From positions 1 through 16,749 of the forward strand of contig CADDYT010000140.1 in NCBI GenBank assembly GCA_902810755.1: a stretch of DNA of 16,749 nt. The letters are read 5' to 3'. A program made the translations under genes and the position numbers. Below are positions 6,226-12,960 of this stretch, in pieces. Within the stretch, counting starts at the first letter, position 1. Each line of letters starts with the position of its first letter. Under the pieces are notes generated by a model. That model saw only the letters and a program-made list of their open reading frames with translations. It was not told the DNA's origin and did no database searches. This DNA comes from Chloroflexota bacterium (GTDB lineage: Bacteria; Chloroflexota; Ktedonobacteria; Ktedonobacterales; Ktedonobacteraceae).

Positions 6226-7707
6226 ATGGTCATGAGTATGAATGAGGAGTTGATGAAGCCCGGACTGCCCGTAGTGATAACTTCTCCTGTCCTGCAAGAA
6301 TTAAATGAGCAGGTTGTTACTATCCTGGAAAATATGAGTGACGCTTTTTTTGCGCTGGATAGCGAATGGCAGCTGGTTTACCTCAATCGCATGGCAGAGC
6401 AAGTTTTTGGGAGCAGGCGTGAAAACTTTCTGGGGAGGAATCTCTGGGAAATATTCCCCGAAGCGGTTGATAGCGTGTTTTACCGGGAATATCACCGTGC
6501 GCTGGCTGAAGATACAACAGTAGAGTTTGAAGCATTTGGTCCCGGATTGCAAAAATGGCTGGAGGTACGCGCTCATCCTTCCAGAAAAGGTCTTTCTGTC
6601 TTTTTCCGCGACGTGACGAGCCGAAGAATGACCGATATGATGCGTCATTATATGGAGGCCCTGATAGCTGCTTCCACTGATGCCATTATAGGCAAAACGC
6701 TGGATGGCCGGGTTATCTGCTGGAACAAAGGAGCGGAAAAACTCTACGGCTTTACGGCTGAAGAAATGTTGGGAGAGCCAGTTTCGATTATTATACCTCC
6801 CGATCGCAAGCATGAGATGGAAGAGATCATCCAGTGTATCTGCCGGGGAGAATATATAGAACGCTATGAGACGGTGCGCGCGCGCAAAGACGGGACCCTG
6901 GTCGATGTCTCGCTGGCCGCCTCTCCTATCAAAGATGCAAAGGGCGTTCTTATCGGGGTGGCTGTGATTGCCCATGATATTACCGGGCGCAAGCGTATTG
7001 AAAAAGAACAGCGTGAGAAGGAGCAGCGTAAAGACGATTTCATCGGTATCGCCAGCCACGAACTGAAGACGCCTATCACCGCCATCAAAGCCATGACGCA
7101 ATTGCTCCAGATCCGGCTGGCAAAAGAGGGCAACACAGAAGCCGTCCGCAGCCTCGAGCGCATGGATAAGCAAATCGACCGCCTGAACAGGCTCGTCTCC
7201 GACCTGCTCGACGTGACAAAGATTCAGGAAGGGAAGCTGGAACTGCTCAGAGAAATCTTCAACTTTGACGAATGGCTCAGGAACCTCATCGAAGACCTCC
7301 AGCAGACAACCACGCATAAGATCAACTGCAGCGGCAAGGTAGGAAGAGGAATCGTCGCGGACAGAGATCGTATCGGGCAGGTGGTGACAAATCTGATTAC
7401 CAACGCCATCAAATATTCACCGAAGGCCGACATCATCGATGTCCGGGTAACAGCAGACCAGAATGGCGTAATTGTCAGCGTGCAAGATTATGGCATCGGT
7501 ATCCCCGCTGCTTCGCAGGAAATGATCTTCAAGCGGTTCTTCCGTGTTATGGGAGACAGAACCGTACCCGGTCTGGGCATGGGCCTTTTCATCGCCTCAG
7601 AGATTGTCAAACTGCACGGCGGAACCATCCGGGTTGAGAGCATCGAAGGCAAAGGCTCAACCTTCTCCTTCTTCATTCCTTCGCCCGCTCTGGATGTAGT
7701 CTCGTAG
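6226..7707 (+). CDS. Soluble sensor histidine kinase with two PAS domains (493 aa)
   Basis: A cytoplasmic two-component kinase, with no hydrophobic membrane segment. Domain order: PAS (about 25-125, including FFALDSEWQLVYLN), second PAS (about 145-258, including DGRVICWNKGAEKLYGF), a short helical linker, HisKA with phospho-acceptor H278 in SHELKTP, and HATPase (about 375-488) with N box N393, G1 motif D421-Y-G-I-G and G2 motif GLGMG (449-453). All catalytic motifs look intact. ATG 6226 lies 10 bases after AAAGGAG; ATGs at 6232 and 6238 are alternatives. No response regulator is adjacent, so it is an orphan here; the receiver protein at 395 is too far away and too degenerate to pair with confidence. 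The ligand or signal is unknown. The gene converges on the MFS exporter. Confidence 0.94.
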   Translation: MVMSMNEELMKPGLPVVITSPVLQELNEQVVTILENMSDAFFALDSEWQLVYLNRMAEQVFGSRRENFLGRNLWEIFPEAVDSVFYREYHRALAEDTTVEFEAFGPGLQKWLEVRAHPSRKGLSVFFRDVTSRRMTDMMRHYMEALIAASTDAIIGKTLDGRVICWNKGAEKLYGFTAEEMLGEPVSIIIPPDRKHEMEEIIQCICRGEYIERYETVRARKDGTLVDVSLAASPIKDAKGVLIGVAVIAHDITGRKRIEKEQREKEQRKDDFIGIASHELKTPITAIKAMTQLLQIRLAKEGNTEAVRSLERMDKQIDRLNRLVSDLLDVTKIQEGKLELLREIFNFDEWLRNLIEDLQQTTTHKINCSGKVGRGIVADRDRIGQVVTNLITNAIKYSPKADIIDVRVTADQNGVIVSVQDYGIGIPAASQEMIFKRFFRVMGDRTVPGLGMGLFIASEIVKLHGGTIRVESIEGKGSTFSFFIPSPALDVVS

Positions 7708-7732
7708 GCGCCGATTGATCGGCACCTACGAG
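7701..7732. terminator. Hairpin between convergent genes (bidirectional terminator-like)
   Basis: CTCGTAGGCGCCGAT (7701-7715) pairs with ATCGGCACCTACGAG (7718-7732) with a single mismatch, overlapping the kinase stop codon (7705-7707) and ending 14 bases before the end of the MFS gene. Neither side has a T tract. Its position between converging genes supports a bidirectional 3'-end role. Confidence 0.6.
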
Positions 7733-7746
7733 AGTCCGTTGCCGCC

Positions 7747-9003
7747 TTATTTGCTCTGCTGCATTGTGCGCAACGGCGAGAACATGAGCCACAACGCCGA
7801 CAGGCAAAAGCCGATACAACCGACAAGCAGGGTCATGCGTATACCCCAGGCTGTCCCCAGGATACCCGCCAGGATAGCCCCGACGGGTATCATGCCCTCC
7901 ACCAGAAAGCGCATGCTCGCACTGGCCTTGCCCAGCGACTGATCTGGCACGAGCATCTGGAGCAGGCTCACCTCATTGATGAAGTAGATTTCCAGCCCGA
8001 AATCGCCCACCAGTTGTCCCGCAAAGAGCATGACGTAGGCAACAATCCCCGGCCCGGCTGCCAGCGGTACCAGCAGCGAGACGACCGCCGAAAGCAGCAA
8101 TCCGCCGATCAGCACTCTGCCAGTGCCAAAACGCCGCACGAAACGCCCGGCGGCGAAGGCTCCTATCAACGCGCCCGCCCCGCCAGCCGTCACCAGCAGC
8201 CCGAAAAGCGCCGGACTCACCCCCAGCGTGCGAATGACGTACAAACTGTAAAGGGCAGAGAATGCGCCCCCGGAGAAATTGCGCAGGGCAGAACTGACCG
8301 CCACTGCCCGTAAAAGCGGGTTGCCAGACACCAGCTGCAGCCCTTCACGAATCTCCCCCCACACGCTCTGCCGCTCAACTTCAAGTCCAGGCGCTGGCTC
8401 TCTCACGCGAATCAGGCTCGTACAAAGCGCCGAAACCAGAAAGGACACCACATCAAAAAGGATGGCAAGCGGCGCGGTCAGCGCCTGCACCAGCACTCCC
8501 GCCAGCGTTGGCCCGCCAATCTCCGCCAGCGACCCGCTCGCACTCAACTTGCTATTCGCCTCAATAATCTGCTCGCGCCCCACCAGCGTTGGCAAAACTG
8601 ACCGGTTCGCTACCTCATAAAAAACGGTCAACATCCCCACCAGCGCCGTCACCACATACAACTGCTCCATATGGAGCAGACCGAACACGGCAGCCAGTGG
8701 AATAGACACCAGCAAGGCGGCACGCACCAGATCGCTCACAACCATCACCGGTTGCCGTCGCACGCGATCAACCCACACGCCCGCGAACAGGCCAATCAGC
8801 AGCACCGGCGCAGACCCCAGCGCCGCCAGCAGCCCCATCTGGCTCGCATTCACATGCAGCGTCAAATTCGCCGCCAGTGGCAGCCCCTCCCGCGTAATCC
8901 GCGACCCAAACTCCGAAACCGTCTGCCCCGACCACAACAGCGCAAAATTCCGATGGATGAAAAACGCTCGCTTTTTCGGTCGCGCCTCAACTCCTTCTGT
9001 CAA
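7747..9003 (-). CDS. MFS efflux transporter, EntS/macrolide-efflux-like (418 aa)
   Basis: A 12-helix inner-membrane drug/proton antiporter-type permease of the MFS_3 group (relatives are annotated as enterobactin exporter EntS or macrolide efflux). Features are the N-terminal NFALLWSGQTVSEFGSRIT (19-37), typical of the group, motif A GVWVDRVRRQ (75-84) after the second helix, a hydrophilic central loop around 195-220, and a second half with repeated hydrophobic segments. The length is normal. The start is TTG 9003: the stop TGA of a 49-aa ORF overlaps it as TTGA, which indicates translational coupling, and the family N-terminus begins about 15 residues later. The substrate is unknown. The upstream leader, with a terminator and small ORFs, suggests regulated expression. 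Confidence 0.9.
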   Translation of the reverse strand: MTEGVEARPKKRAFFIHRNFALLWSGQTVSEFGSRITREGLPLAANLTLHVNASQMGLLAALGSAPVLLIGLFAGVWVDRVRRQPVMVVSDLVRAALLVSIPLAAVFGLLHMEQLYVVTALVGMLTVFYEVANRSVLPTLVGREQIIEANSKLSASGSLAEIGGPTLAGVLVQALTAPLAILFDVVSFLVSALCTSLIRVREPAPGLEVERQSVWGEIREGLQLVSGNPLLRAVAVSSALRNFSGGAFSALYSLYVIRTLGVSPALFGLLVTAGGAGALIGAFAAGRFVRRFGTGRVLIGGLLLSAVVSLLVPLAAGPGIVAYVMLFAGQLVGDFGLEIYFINEVSLLQMLVPDQSLGKASASMRFLVEGMIPVGAILAGILGTAWGIRMTLLVGCIGFCLSALWLMFSPLRTMQQSK

Positions 9004-9149
9004 CGCCCCATCACTCCCACCGCCGTTGCAGCCTCGCTGGTCTCCCCTGGCTCTGTATCAATTCCCGTAGACGCACGATTTATCGAGTACATCGCCGATT
9101 TATCGGCCTTATCTACTTCCTGTAAATCATGCTCTCTATCTAAATGCAT
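9000..9149 (-). CDS. 49-aa acidic small ORF coupled to the MFS gene
   Basis: Reads MHLDREHDLQEVDKADK... to ...VGVMGR and ends in TGA at 9002-9000, which overlaps the exporter's TTG start by two bases. GGAG lies 6 bases before the ATG at 9149. The product is hydrophilic and acidic, with no membrane segment and no family I recognise. The overlap argues that ribosomes finishing here reinitiate on the exporter. Alternatively it is a decayed N-terminal extension or a fortuitous frame; coding status is unproven. Confidence 0.5.
   Translation of the reverse strand: MHLDREHDLQEVDKADKSAMYSINRASTGIDTEPGETSEAATAVGVMGR
9076..9105. repeat. Two CGATTTATCG boxes 20 bp apart
   Basis: CGATTTATCG occurs at 9076-9085 and 9096-9105, exactly two helical turns apart, each a CGAT/ATCG half-site pair with a central TT. 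It lies inside the small ORF upstream of the exporter and could be an operator or chance. Confidence 0.25.
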
Positions 9150-9260
9150 AGCAATCTCCAATGACCTCTTCAAACACAAAATGACAACGGGAAAGTTAAA
9201 AATGGGGAAGCAATGTGGTTAGCAAACGGAGTACCTGCCATCTCATCCTGTGAAGAAGGC

Positions 9261-9296
9261 AACAAAAAGACCACCGAACTAAGCACGCTCGTGGTC
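9261..9296 (-). terminator. Intrinsic terminator upstream of the MFS operon
   Basis: On the minus strand GACCAC-GAGC (9296-9287) pairs with GTTC-G-GTGGTC (9279-9269), with one wobble and one bulged G, around a 7-base loop. TTTTTGTT (9268-9261) follows directly. It is the best classical terminator in the window. It lies about 110 bases before the coupled small ORF, so it either ends a short RNA or acts as an attenuator. Confidence 0.7.
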
Positions 9297-9475
9297 AGCA
9301 GCAGCGAACAGGGGAAGTGTCTCACCTGACAGGGTTTCTTATAGCCCGGGAATAGCTGTTATGAGATCACAACGCGAAAACGCAAGACGTAGAACATGAA
9401 CCACGGAACAGGTTTCATGCCACGTAAGCAAGGAAATGGATTGCTATGCTACTGGATATCCGGCGCACTCAGCGG

Positions 9476-9520
9476 CTAAGCCACACGCTCTGAGCAACCG
9501 GCCATGATGAGGGTACGCAC
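9476..9520 (-). CDS. Putative 14-aa leader peptide
   Basis: GTG at 9520 follows a perfect AAGGAGGT (9535-9528) with 7-base spacing. The frame reads MRTLIMAGCSERVA and stops at TAG (9478-9476). The full-strength ribosome site ahead of so short a frame, inside an apparent leader with a downstream terminator, is what leader peptides look like. No homology can be judged at this length. Confidence 0.4.
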   Translation of the reverse strand: MRTLIMAGCSERVA

Positions 9521-9614
9521 CTGGCGCACCTCCTTATCTGTATTGTCGCAGGGCATAGGCCAGCCCCGGCCCTACGAACTACATATCGCGTGTAACAACT
9601 CTTTATCTGTAGGG

Positions 9615-9643
9615 AGAATATCACAGCCGAGATGGCGCGTCAA
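9615..9643 (-). promoter_or_regulatory. Promoter for the MFS leader transcript
   Basis: TTGACG (9643-9638), a 17-base spacer and TATTCT (9620-9615) with an upstream TG-n (extended -10). The predicted start is near 9608. It reads toward the 14-aa ORF, the terminator and the exporter. Confidence 0.5.
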
Positions 9644-9823
9644 GCTTTATGGAAGGCAGGGCCGGAAACTTGTATCTATTTCCCTCCCGTCTGCGCTTGC
9701 CGGTGCTGTCTTTCAGAGGCACGCTTGAGGCACTGCGCGCAATCTTCTCTGCTGCTAGCGAATGTTTTCGCGCCAGATGTTTCGAGGAACCGACCCTACT
9801 CCCAGGGCAGTGGGATCAAGTTT

Positions 9824-10717
9824 TTACGGCGCGTGTGCAGCCCGGTCGAGCGCCGAGGCAAAAACTTGACTCTCACCTGTCCAGTCGTCGATGGGCTGAT
9901 AGACCTGGCGCTTCCATTGATAAGGAAGTTCAACGATGAGGCCGGGCCTGGGCGCAGCACGTGCCATAGAAAAAACATCGTGCAGAACGGTGCGCTGCTG
10001 ATCGCGGTTATTGGGTTCACCCAGCGCGTGTCCGAACGGCCAGTGGAGATAGAGCATGCGTGGCGCCTTTACCAGCGCGGCCGATTCCTTTACATTTGCG
10101 AGCGCAACTGTGGTCACGCCACAGGCTTCAATCTCGCGCGCCAGCAGTCCCACGGACCGCGTGCAGGCCGGTCAGGCAGGGACCAGGACGACGAGATCGA
10201 CGCCCGCCTGCGCAAGGAGCGAACCGACTTTACGTCCAGGGGCCAGGAGATCACGGGGATCGTCGGTAAAGCCAAAGCCATAGTGGACATCGGCCACGCG
10301 GCCAATCACGCCCTCTTTCTCCAGTTCAAGCAGGCGCTCGAGGGGAAAGACCAGGTTCGGGTCGCGGATGGCATCGCGGCGGTCGTAGTGTTCGTGCGTG
10401 ATACAGAAATCTGTGTTACTGTCGGTACGCCGAATGATGCGAAACGAAGCGTCTGTCTTCAAATTGAAAGGCGTATCGGAGCAGAGATGGATACCTGCTG
10501 TGCTTACGATAGCAACTGTTGCTTCAGCAAGCGGTCGCTTCAATGGCGTCCAGGGGATATTACCCTCAAAGCGAAGTTTTACCAGCCGAAGCTGCAAGTT
10601 TACAAGCACCTTGCCGAGCCAGCGCGCAAAGCGTTCCCCCACCACTGTATCATTTACCCATCGCAGGGCGTATTCTCGCCGACGATTGATGGGAGTCAAT
10701 CTGTCCCGGTCGTTCAT
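9824..10717 (-). CDS. GrdB-family selenoprotein with in-frame UGA (297 aa)
   Basis: One frame runs from ATG 10717 to TAA 9826-9824, interrupted only by TGA at 10174-10172. Both sides match one family, the glycine/sarcosine/betaine (and D-proline) reductase selenoprotein-B-like proteins. Before the TGA: TVAIVSTAGIHL, ITHEHYDRRDA and a GVDLVVLVPA strand. After it: P-A-C-T-R-S-V-G-L-L-A-R-E, then VTTVALAN and LHWPFGHALGEP. The TGA is codon 182 and gives U182-P-A-C185, a UxxC redox motif where non-seleno homologues carry CxxC. The start is fixed by GGAGGAGGT (10731-10723), 5 bases before ATG 10717. At about 300 aa it is shorter than true GrdB (about 430), so the substrate is unknown; a thiol/disulfide or reductive-cleavage role is inferred. 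Alternatives are a nonsense pseudogene or a sequencing error. An opposite-strand frame (9632-10792) is a shadow. Confidence 0.85.
10140..10168 (-). promoter_or_regulatory. Candidate bacterial SECIS element
   Basis: Directly after the UGA, GCGGTCC (10160-10154) pairs with GGACTGC (10150-10144) over 7 bp, with one G-U, around a GTG loop (10153-10151). An outer GCC/GGC (10168-10166 with 10142-10140) extends it past an internal loop. The apical loop begins 19 bases after the UGA and starts with G, as known bacterial SECIS hairpins require. Because it lies in coding, GC-rich sequence, chance stems are possible. Confidence 0.55.
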
Positions 10718-10722
10718 AGCAT

Positions 10723-10731
10723 ACCTCCTCC
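10723..10731 (-). promoter_or_regulatory. Strong ribosome site of the selenoprotein gene
   Basis: GGAGGAGGT on the minus strand, 5 bases before ATG 10717. It sets the start at codon 7 of the longer open frame (which begins at 10735) and is the main evidence that the minus strand, not the plus, is coding here. Confidence 0.8.
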
Positions 10732-10794
10732 ACATTCATTTTGCTTCCCGAAATTCTGCTCAAACAGCCACTCGGACGTGGTCATCCGTTAAGT

Positions 10795-10816
10795 TTCCTC
10801 CCAAGTTGTGGAGGAA
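10795..10816 (-). terminator. Hairpin after hicB (terminator-like, no T tract)
   Basis: TTCCTCC and GGAGGAA form a 7-bp stem (10795-10801 with 10810-10816) around an 8-base loop, 7 bases after the hicB stop. No U tract follows. The arms contain Shine-Dalgarno and anti-Shine-Dalgarno-like sequences. It may separate hicAB from the selenoprotein gene only partly. Confidence 0.4.
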
Positions 10817-10823
10817 CAAAGGA

Positions 10824-11054
10824 TTATGCTGCTACTTGAATGGTAATCACCTGCGGGCGTTCTGTCTCTTCCGGCACTGATTGCCCATCAGCCTCCAGAC
10901 TCTCAATATACCCCATAATAGCTTCACGAGCGCGCTCGATACACTGCTCGACGGTCTCACCCTGTGTAATACATCCAGGTAACGCGGGAACGGTCACAGT
11001 GTAGCCACCCTCTTCGGTATCGGGTTCCAGAACAATGGTGTACTGTCTAACCAT
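10824..11054 (-). CDS. hicB: HicB-family antitoxin (76 aa)
   Basis: Antitoxin partner of HicA. It shows the partial RNase-H-like HicB fold: YTIVLEPDTEEGGYTVTVPALPGCITQGET (5-34), then a helix with CIERAREAIMGYIESLEADG. No extra HTH or ribbon-helix-helix domain is visible in the remaining C-terminus, so DNA binding may be weak or use the complex. AAGGAG lies 7 bases upstream of ATG 11054. It is 11 bases downstream of hicA in the same transcript. Confidence 0.92.
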   Translation of the reverse strand: MVRQYTIVLEPDTEEGGYTVTVPALPGCITQGETVEQCIERAREAIMGYIESLEADGQSVPEETERPQVITIQVAA

Positions 11055-11065
11055 GCTTATTCTCC

Positions 11066-11299
11066 TTATAACAATTCCTGAAACTCGGTTGTGTTTAGTC
11101 CAGCTTGTTTCAAGATCGCTTGTAGCGTTCCGGGTTTAATCGTTTCTCCTGAATGAACAGGGACAGTAACACGCTTCTCAGGATAATCAGGATGCTTCAA
11201 GTAGAAGTGTGAGCCACGTTGATAATGGACATACCAGCCAGTACGCCGAAGTGCCCGTATCACCTCGGCCCCGGTAATGCGTAGCAACCTCGGACTCAT
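11066..11299 (-). CDS. hicA: HicA-family mRNA interferase toxin (77 aa)
   Basis: A small double-stranded-RNA-binding-fold toxin that cleaves mRNA and is held inactive by HicB. Diagnostic residues are VIRALRRTGWYVHYQRGSH with catalytic His31 in the GSH motif, then VTVPVHSGETIKPGTLQAILKQAGL (45-69). Length is normal and the catalytic residue is intact, so it is probably functional. AGGAG lies a few bases before ATG 11299. The toxin-first order is typical of hicAB. Transcription comes from the promoter at 11391-11362. Confidence 0.93.
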   Translation of the reverse strand: MSPRLLRITGAEVIRALRRTGWYVHYQRGSHFYLKHPDYPEKRVTVPVHSGETIKPGTLQAILKQAGLNTTEFQELL

Positions 11300-11328
11300 G
11301 CCCTTCTCCTCTTGCCTGTATTATAGCC

Positions 11329-11347
11329 CACCAATCTTTAACTGGTG
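11329..11347. promoter_or_regulatory. Candidate hicAB operator (inverted repeat)
   Basis: CACCA (11329-11333) and TGGTG (11343-11347) form a 5-bp inverted repeat with a 9-base spacer between the -10 box and the hicA start, where an autoregulator would bind. A second possible -10 (TATAAT on the minus strand, 11325-11320) lies just downstream. Confidence 0.3.
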
Positions 11348-11361
11348 CTTTCGTTGTCAGG

Positions 11362-11391
11362 AGTATAGTCCATCATTCGTGTGACTGTCAA
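11362..11391 (-). promoter_or_regulatory. hicAB promoter
   Basis: A perfect TTGACA (11391-11386), an 18-base spacer and TATACT (11367-11362) on the minus strand, about 60 bases before the hicA ATG. It is divergent from the nuo promoter at 11423. Confidence 0.65.
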
Positions 11392-11422
11392 ATGGGAGCT
11401 TGAGAAGCCCCGTCAACTCCAG

Positions 11423-11451
11423 TGGTCATCTTGCTGGCTTCGTGCTATAAT
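11423..11451 (+). promoter_or_regulatory. Promoter of the nuo-like operon
   Basis: TGGTCA (11423-11428), a 17-base spacer and a perfect TATAAT (11446-11451) with TGC just before it (extended -10). Transcription would start near 11458, giving an untranslated leader of about 140 bases with no clear riboswitch; a small GAGG/CCTC stem followed by TTTTT near 11500-11514 is the only structure noticed. Confidence 0.6.
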
Positions 11452-11598
11452 AGGGGCAAGGCGGGAGACGTGCGACGCCAGTTAGAGAGAGCGAGAGGCC
11501 GTCCTCCTTTTTCATGTCTATACACGGCAACTATTCAATCTTAATCCGAAATACCGAGCAATGGTGCTGCTAGACCTTTGCAGAGGAGTTTTAGAGTG

Positions 11599-12216
11599 AT
11601 GAGCAGCGACGAAAAGAAGGTTTCTACAGGTCCTACCATTCCTACCTATGTGCCTGGGGTGCGGGGCAAGCCGGTGCCAATTGTTATGGCGAAGGGGCCG
11701 CAAGAGTATATTCCGGGCGATCAGGAATTGCCGGTGCAGTTGACCAGCGTGGCCGATATGTTGCAGTGGGCGCAGAACTGGGCGCGCTCACGATCTGTCT
11801 GGCCGCTTGGCTATGGGCTGGCCTGCTGCGCCATTGAGATGATGGCGGCTGCGCAGGCCCACTATGACCTGTCCCGCTTCGGCTCCGAGGTCTTCCGTTC
11901 CAGCCCGCGCCAGGCCGATCTGATGATCGTGGCCGGCACGGTCTCTGTGAAGATGGGGCCGCGTCTGCGCCTGCTGTGGGAGCAGATGCCCGACCCCAAG
12001 TGGGTGCTGAGCATGGGCCAGTGCGCCAACTCCGGCGGCGAATTCTATGATAGTTACTATACCGTTCAGGGGGTCGATACTATCGTGCCGGTGGATATCT
12101 ACGTTCCGGGGTGTCCGCCGCGCCCGGAGGCGTTGGTTGAGGGCATTCTGAAACTGCGCGAGAAGATTCTGAAACAGGGCCTGAAAGTGCGCGGCGAGAA
12201 GGAAATTGAGGTGTAG
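11599..12216 (+). CDS. nuoB: NADH-quinone oxidoreductase subunit B (205 aa)
   Basis: The NuoB/Nqo6 subunit carries cluster N2, the last iron-sulfur centre before quinone in complex I. The four ligands are visible: adjacent C76-C77 in [11 protein letters not shown]142 in MGQCANSGG, and C172 in [32 protein letters not shown] and [10 protein letters not shown] are textbook complex I sequence rather than hydrogenase. There is an N-terminal extension of about 50 residues before the core. AGAGGAG at 11582-11588 is 10 bases from ATG 11599 and 7 from an in-frame GTG 11596, so either may start. It is first in an operon with no nuoA, nuoC or nuoD beside it in the window, which is not the usual nuoA-B-C-D order. 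Confidence 0.95.
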   Translation: MSSDEKKVSTGPTIPTYVPGVRGKPVPIVMAKGPQEYIPGDQELPVQLTSVADMLQWAQNWARSRSVWPLGYGLACCAIEMMAAAQAHYDLSRFGSEVFRSSPRQADLMIVAGTVSVKMGPRLRLLWEQMPDPKWVLSMGQCANSGGEFYDSYYTVQGVDTIVPVDIYVPGCPPRPEALVEGILKLREKILKQGLKVRGEKEIEV

Positions 12217-12219
12217 CGT

Positions 12220-12960
12220 ATGCGTGGAATTCTTGAAGGGATGCGCCTGACCTTTGACCACATGTTCCGGCCAAAGGTCACCCGTCTCTACCCCTATGAG
12301 AAGCCGAAACTGCCGCCGCGCAGTCGCGGACTGATCCAGTTGATCGCCGAAGAGGGTCTCGGCACCGAATTTAATCTGAAGTGCGAAGCCTGCCTGCTCT
12401 GCGAAAAGGCTTGCCCGCCGCGCGCTATCACCATCACCTATGAGCCGATGAACCGGTGGAAGGAGCGCCCCTGGTTCAAATCGTTCGTGCGCGAGGGCGC
12501 GGACAAGTATACCTCGTACAAGATTCCGCCCGCGACGGGCGCGTCGAAGGCCGGTTACTATACGCAGCGCATCTCCGAATACGCGGTAGATTATCCACAC
12601 CGGCCCATCGCGCCCTGCATGGAGACGCCGACGAAAGATTACCTGGAGCCACAGATCGACATGAGCAAGGTCGATAGCTTGCTGGAAACCTGGTCGTATG
12701 AGGCCAGCGAACTGCCTGCCCTGCTGGATGCCGTCATGGACGCCTATGGTTACCTGCCCCTGGCGGCCGCCAAGCGTATCGTGCAGGTGCGCGGCGTCGA
12801 CCTCAGCGACATTTTCGGTATCGCGACCATGAGTCCGAAGTTCAAACCCGCTCCCGCTCCTGATGGCATCCTGCGCGACGACCAGCCCATGCGCGGTCTC
12901 TCGCCGGCCACGCGCGGCAAGTGGGGCAATATTAATCATGAGAGGCAGCCCAATGCCTGA
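12220..12960 (+). CDS. NuoI N-half / NuoE helical-domain hybrid (246 aa)
   Basis: Residues 1-75 resemble the N-terminal half of NuoI: FRPKVTRLYPYEKPKLPPRSRG, then one [4Fe-4S] motif C55-x2-C58-x2-C61-x3-C65-P. The second ferredoxin motif of NuoI is absent. Residues 76-148 resemble no family I recognise. Residues about 149-208 match the helical N-terminal domain of NuoE (LLDAVMDAYGYLPLAAAKRIVQVRG...DIFGIATMSPKF). The thioredoxin-fold [2Fe-2S] domain and its four cysteines are missing; instead a proline-rich tail of about 38 residues closes the protein. It starts 3 bases after nuoB and overlaps the next gene by 8 bases, implying coupled translation and assembly in one complex. Inference: a structural linker carrying cluster N6a-like iron-sulfur. 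Confidence 0.85.
   Translation: MRGILEGMRLTFDHMFRPKVTRLYPYEKPKLPPRSRGLIQLIAEEGLGTEFNLKCEACLLCEKACPPRAITITYEPMNRWKERPWFKSFVREGADKYTSYKIPPATGASKAGYYTQRISEYAVDYPHRPIAPCMETPTKDYLEPQIDMSKVDSLLETWSYEASELPALLDAVMDAYGYLPLAAAKRIVQVRGVDLSDIFGIATMSPKFKPAPAPDGILRDDQPMRGLSPATRGKWGNINHERQPNA

Larger units (their letters stand above)
9150..9823 (-). other. Long spacer read as leader region of the MFS exporter
   Basis: No full-size gene is found on either strand. On the minus strand it contains, in transcription order, a promoter (9643-9615), a hairpin near 9569-9551, a perfect Shine-Dalgarno with a 14-codon ORF (9520-9476), a bulged stem (9494-9468), and an intrinsic terminator (9296-9261). The rest (9644-9823) shows nothing I recognise. 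Plus-strand open frames here lack ribosome sites and protein similarity. Confidence 0.45.

Noticed and set aside
9504..9728. 74-codon plus-strand open frame in the long spacer
   Set aside because: No ribosome site or family, and minus-strand signals (promoter, Shine-Dalgarno, terminator) explain the region better.
9824..10717. Reading the GrdB-family gene as a simple nonsense pseudogene
   Set aside because: The UGA falls precisely at a redox-Cys position, is followed by xxC and a SECIS-like stem, and no other stop or frameshift occurs. Not formally excluded without sel genes.
9632..10792. 386-codon plus-strand open frame
   Set aside because: It lies opposite the GrdB-family gene, has no ribosome site and no recognisable domain, and its long openness is the shadow of the minus-strand gene.
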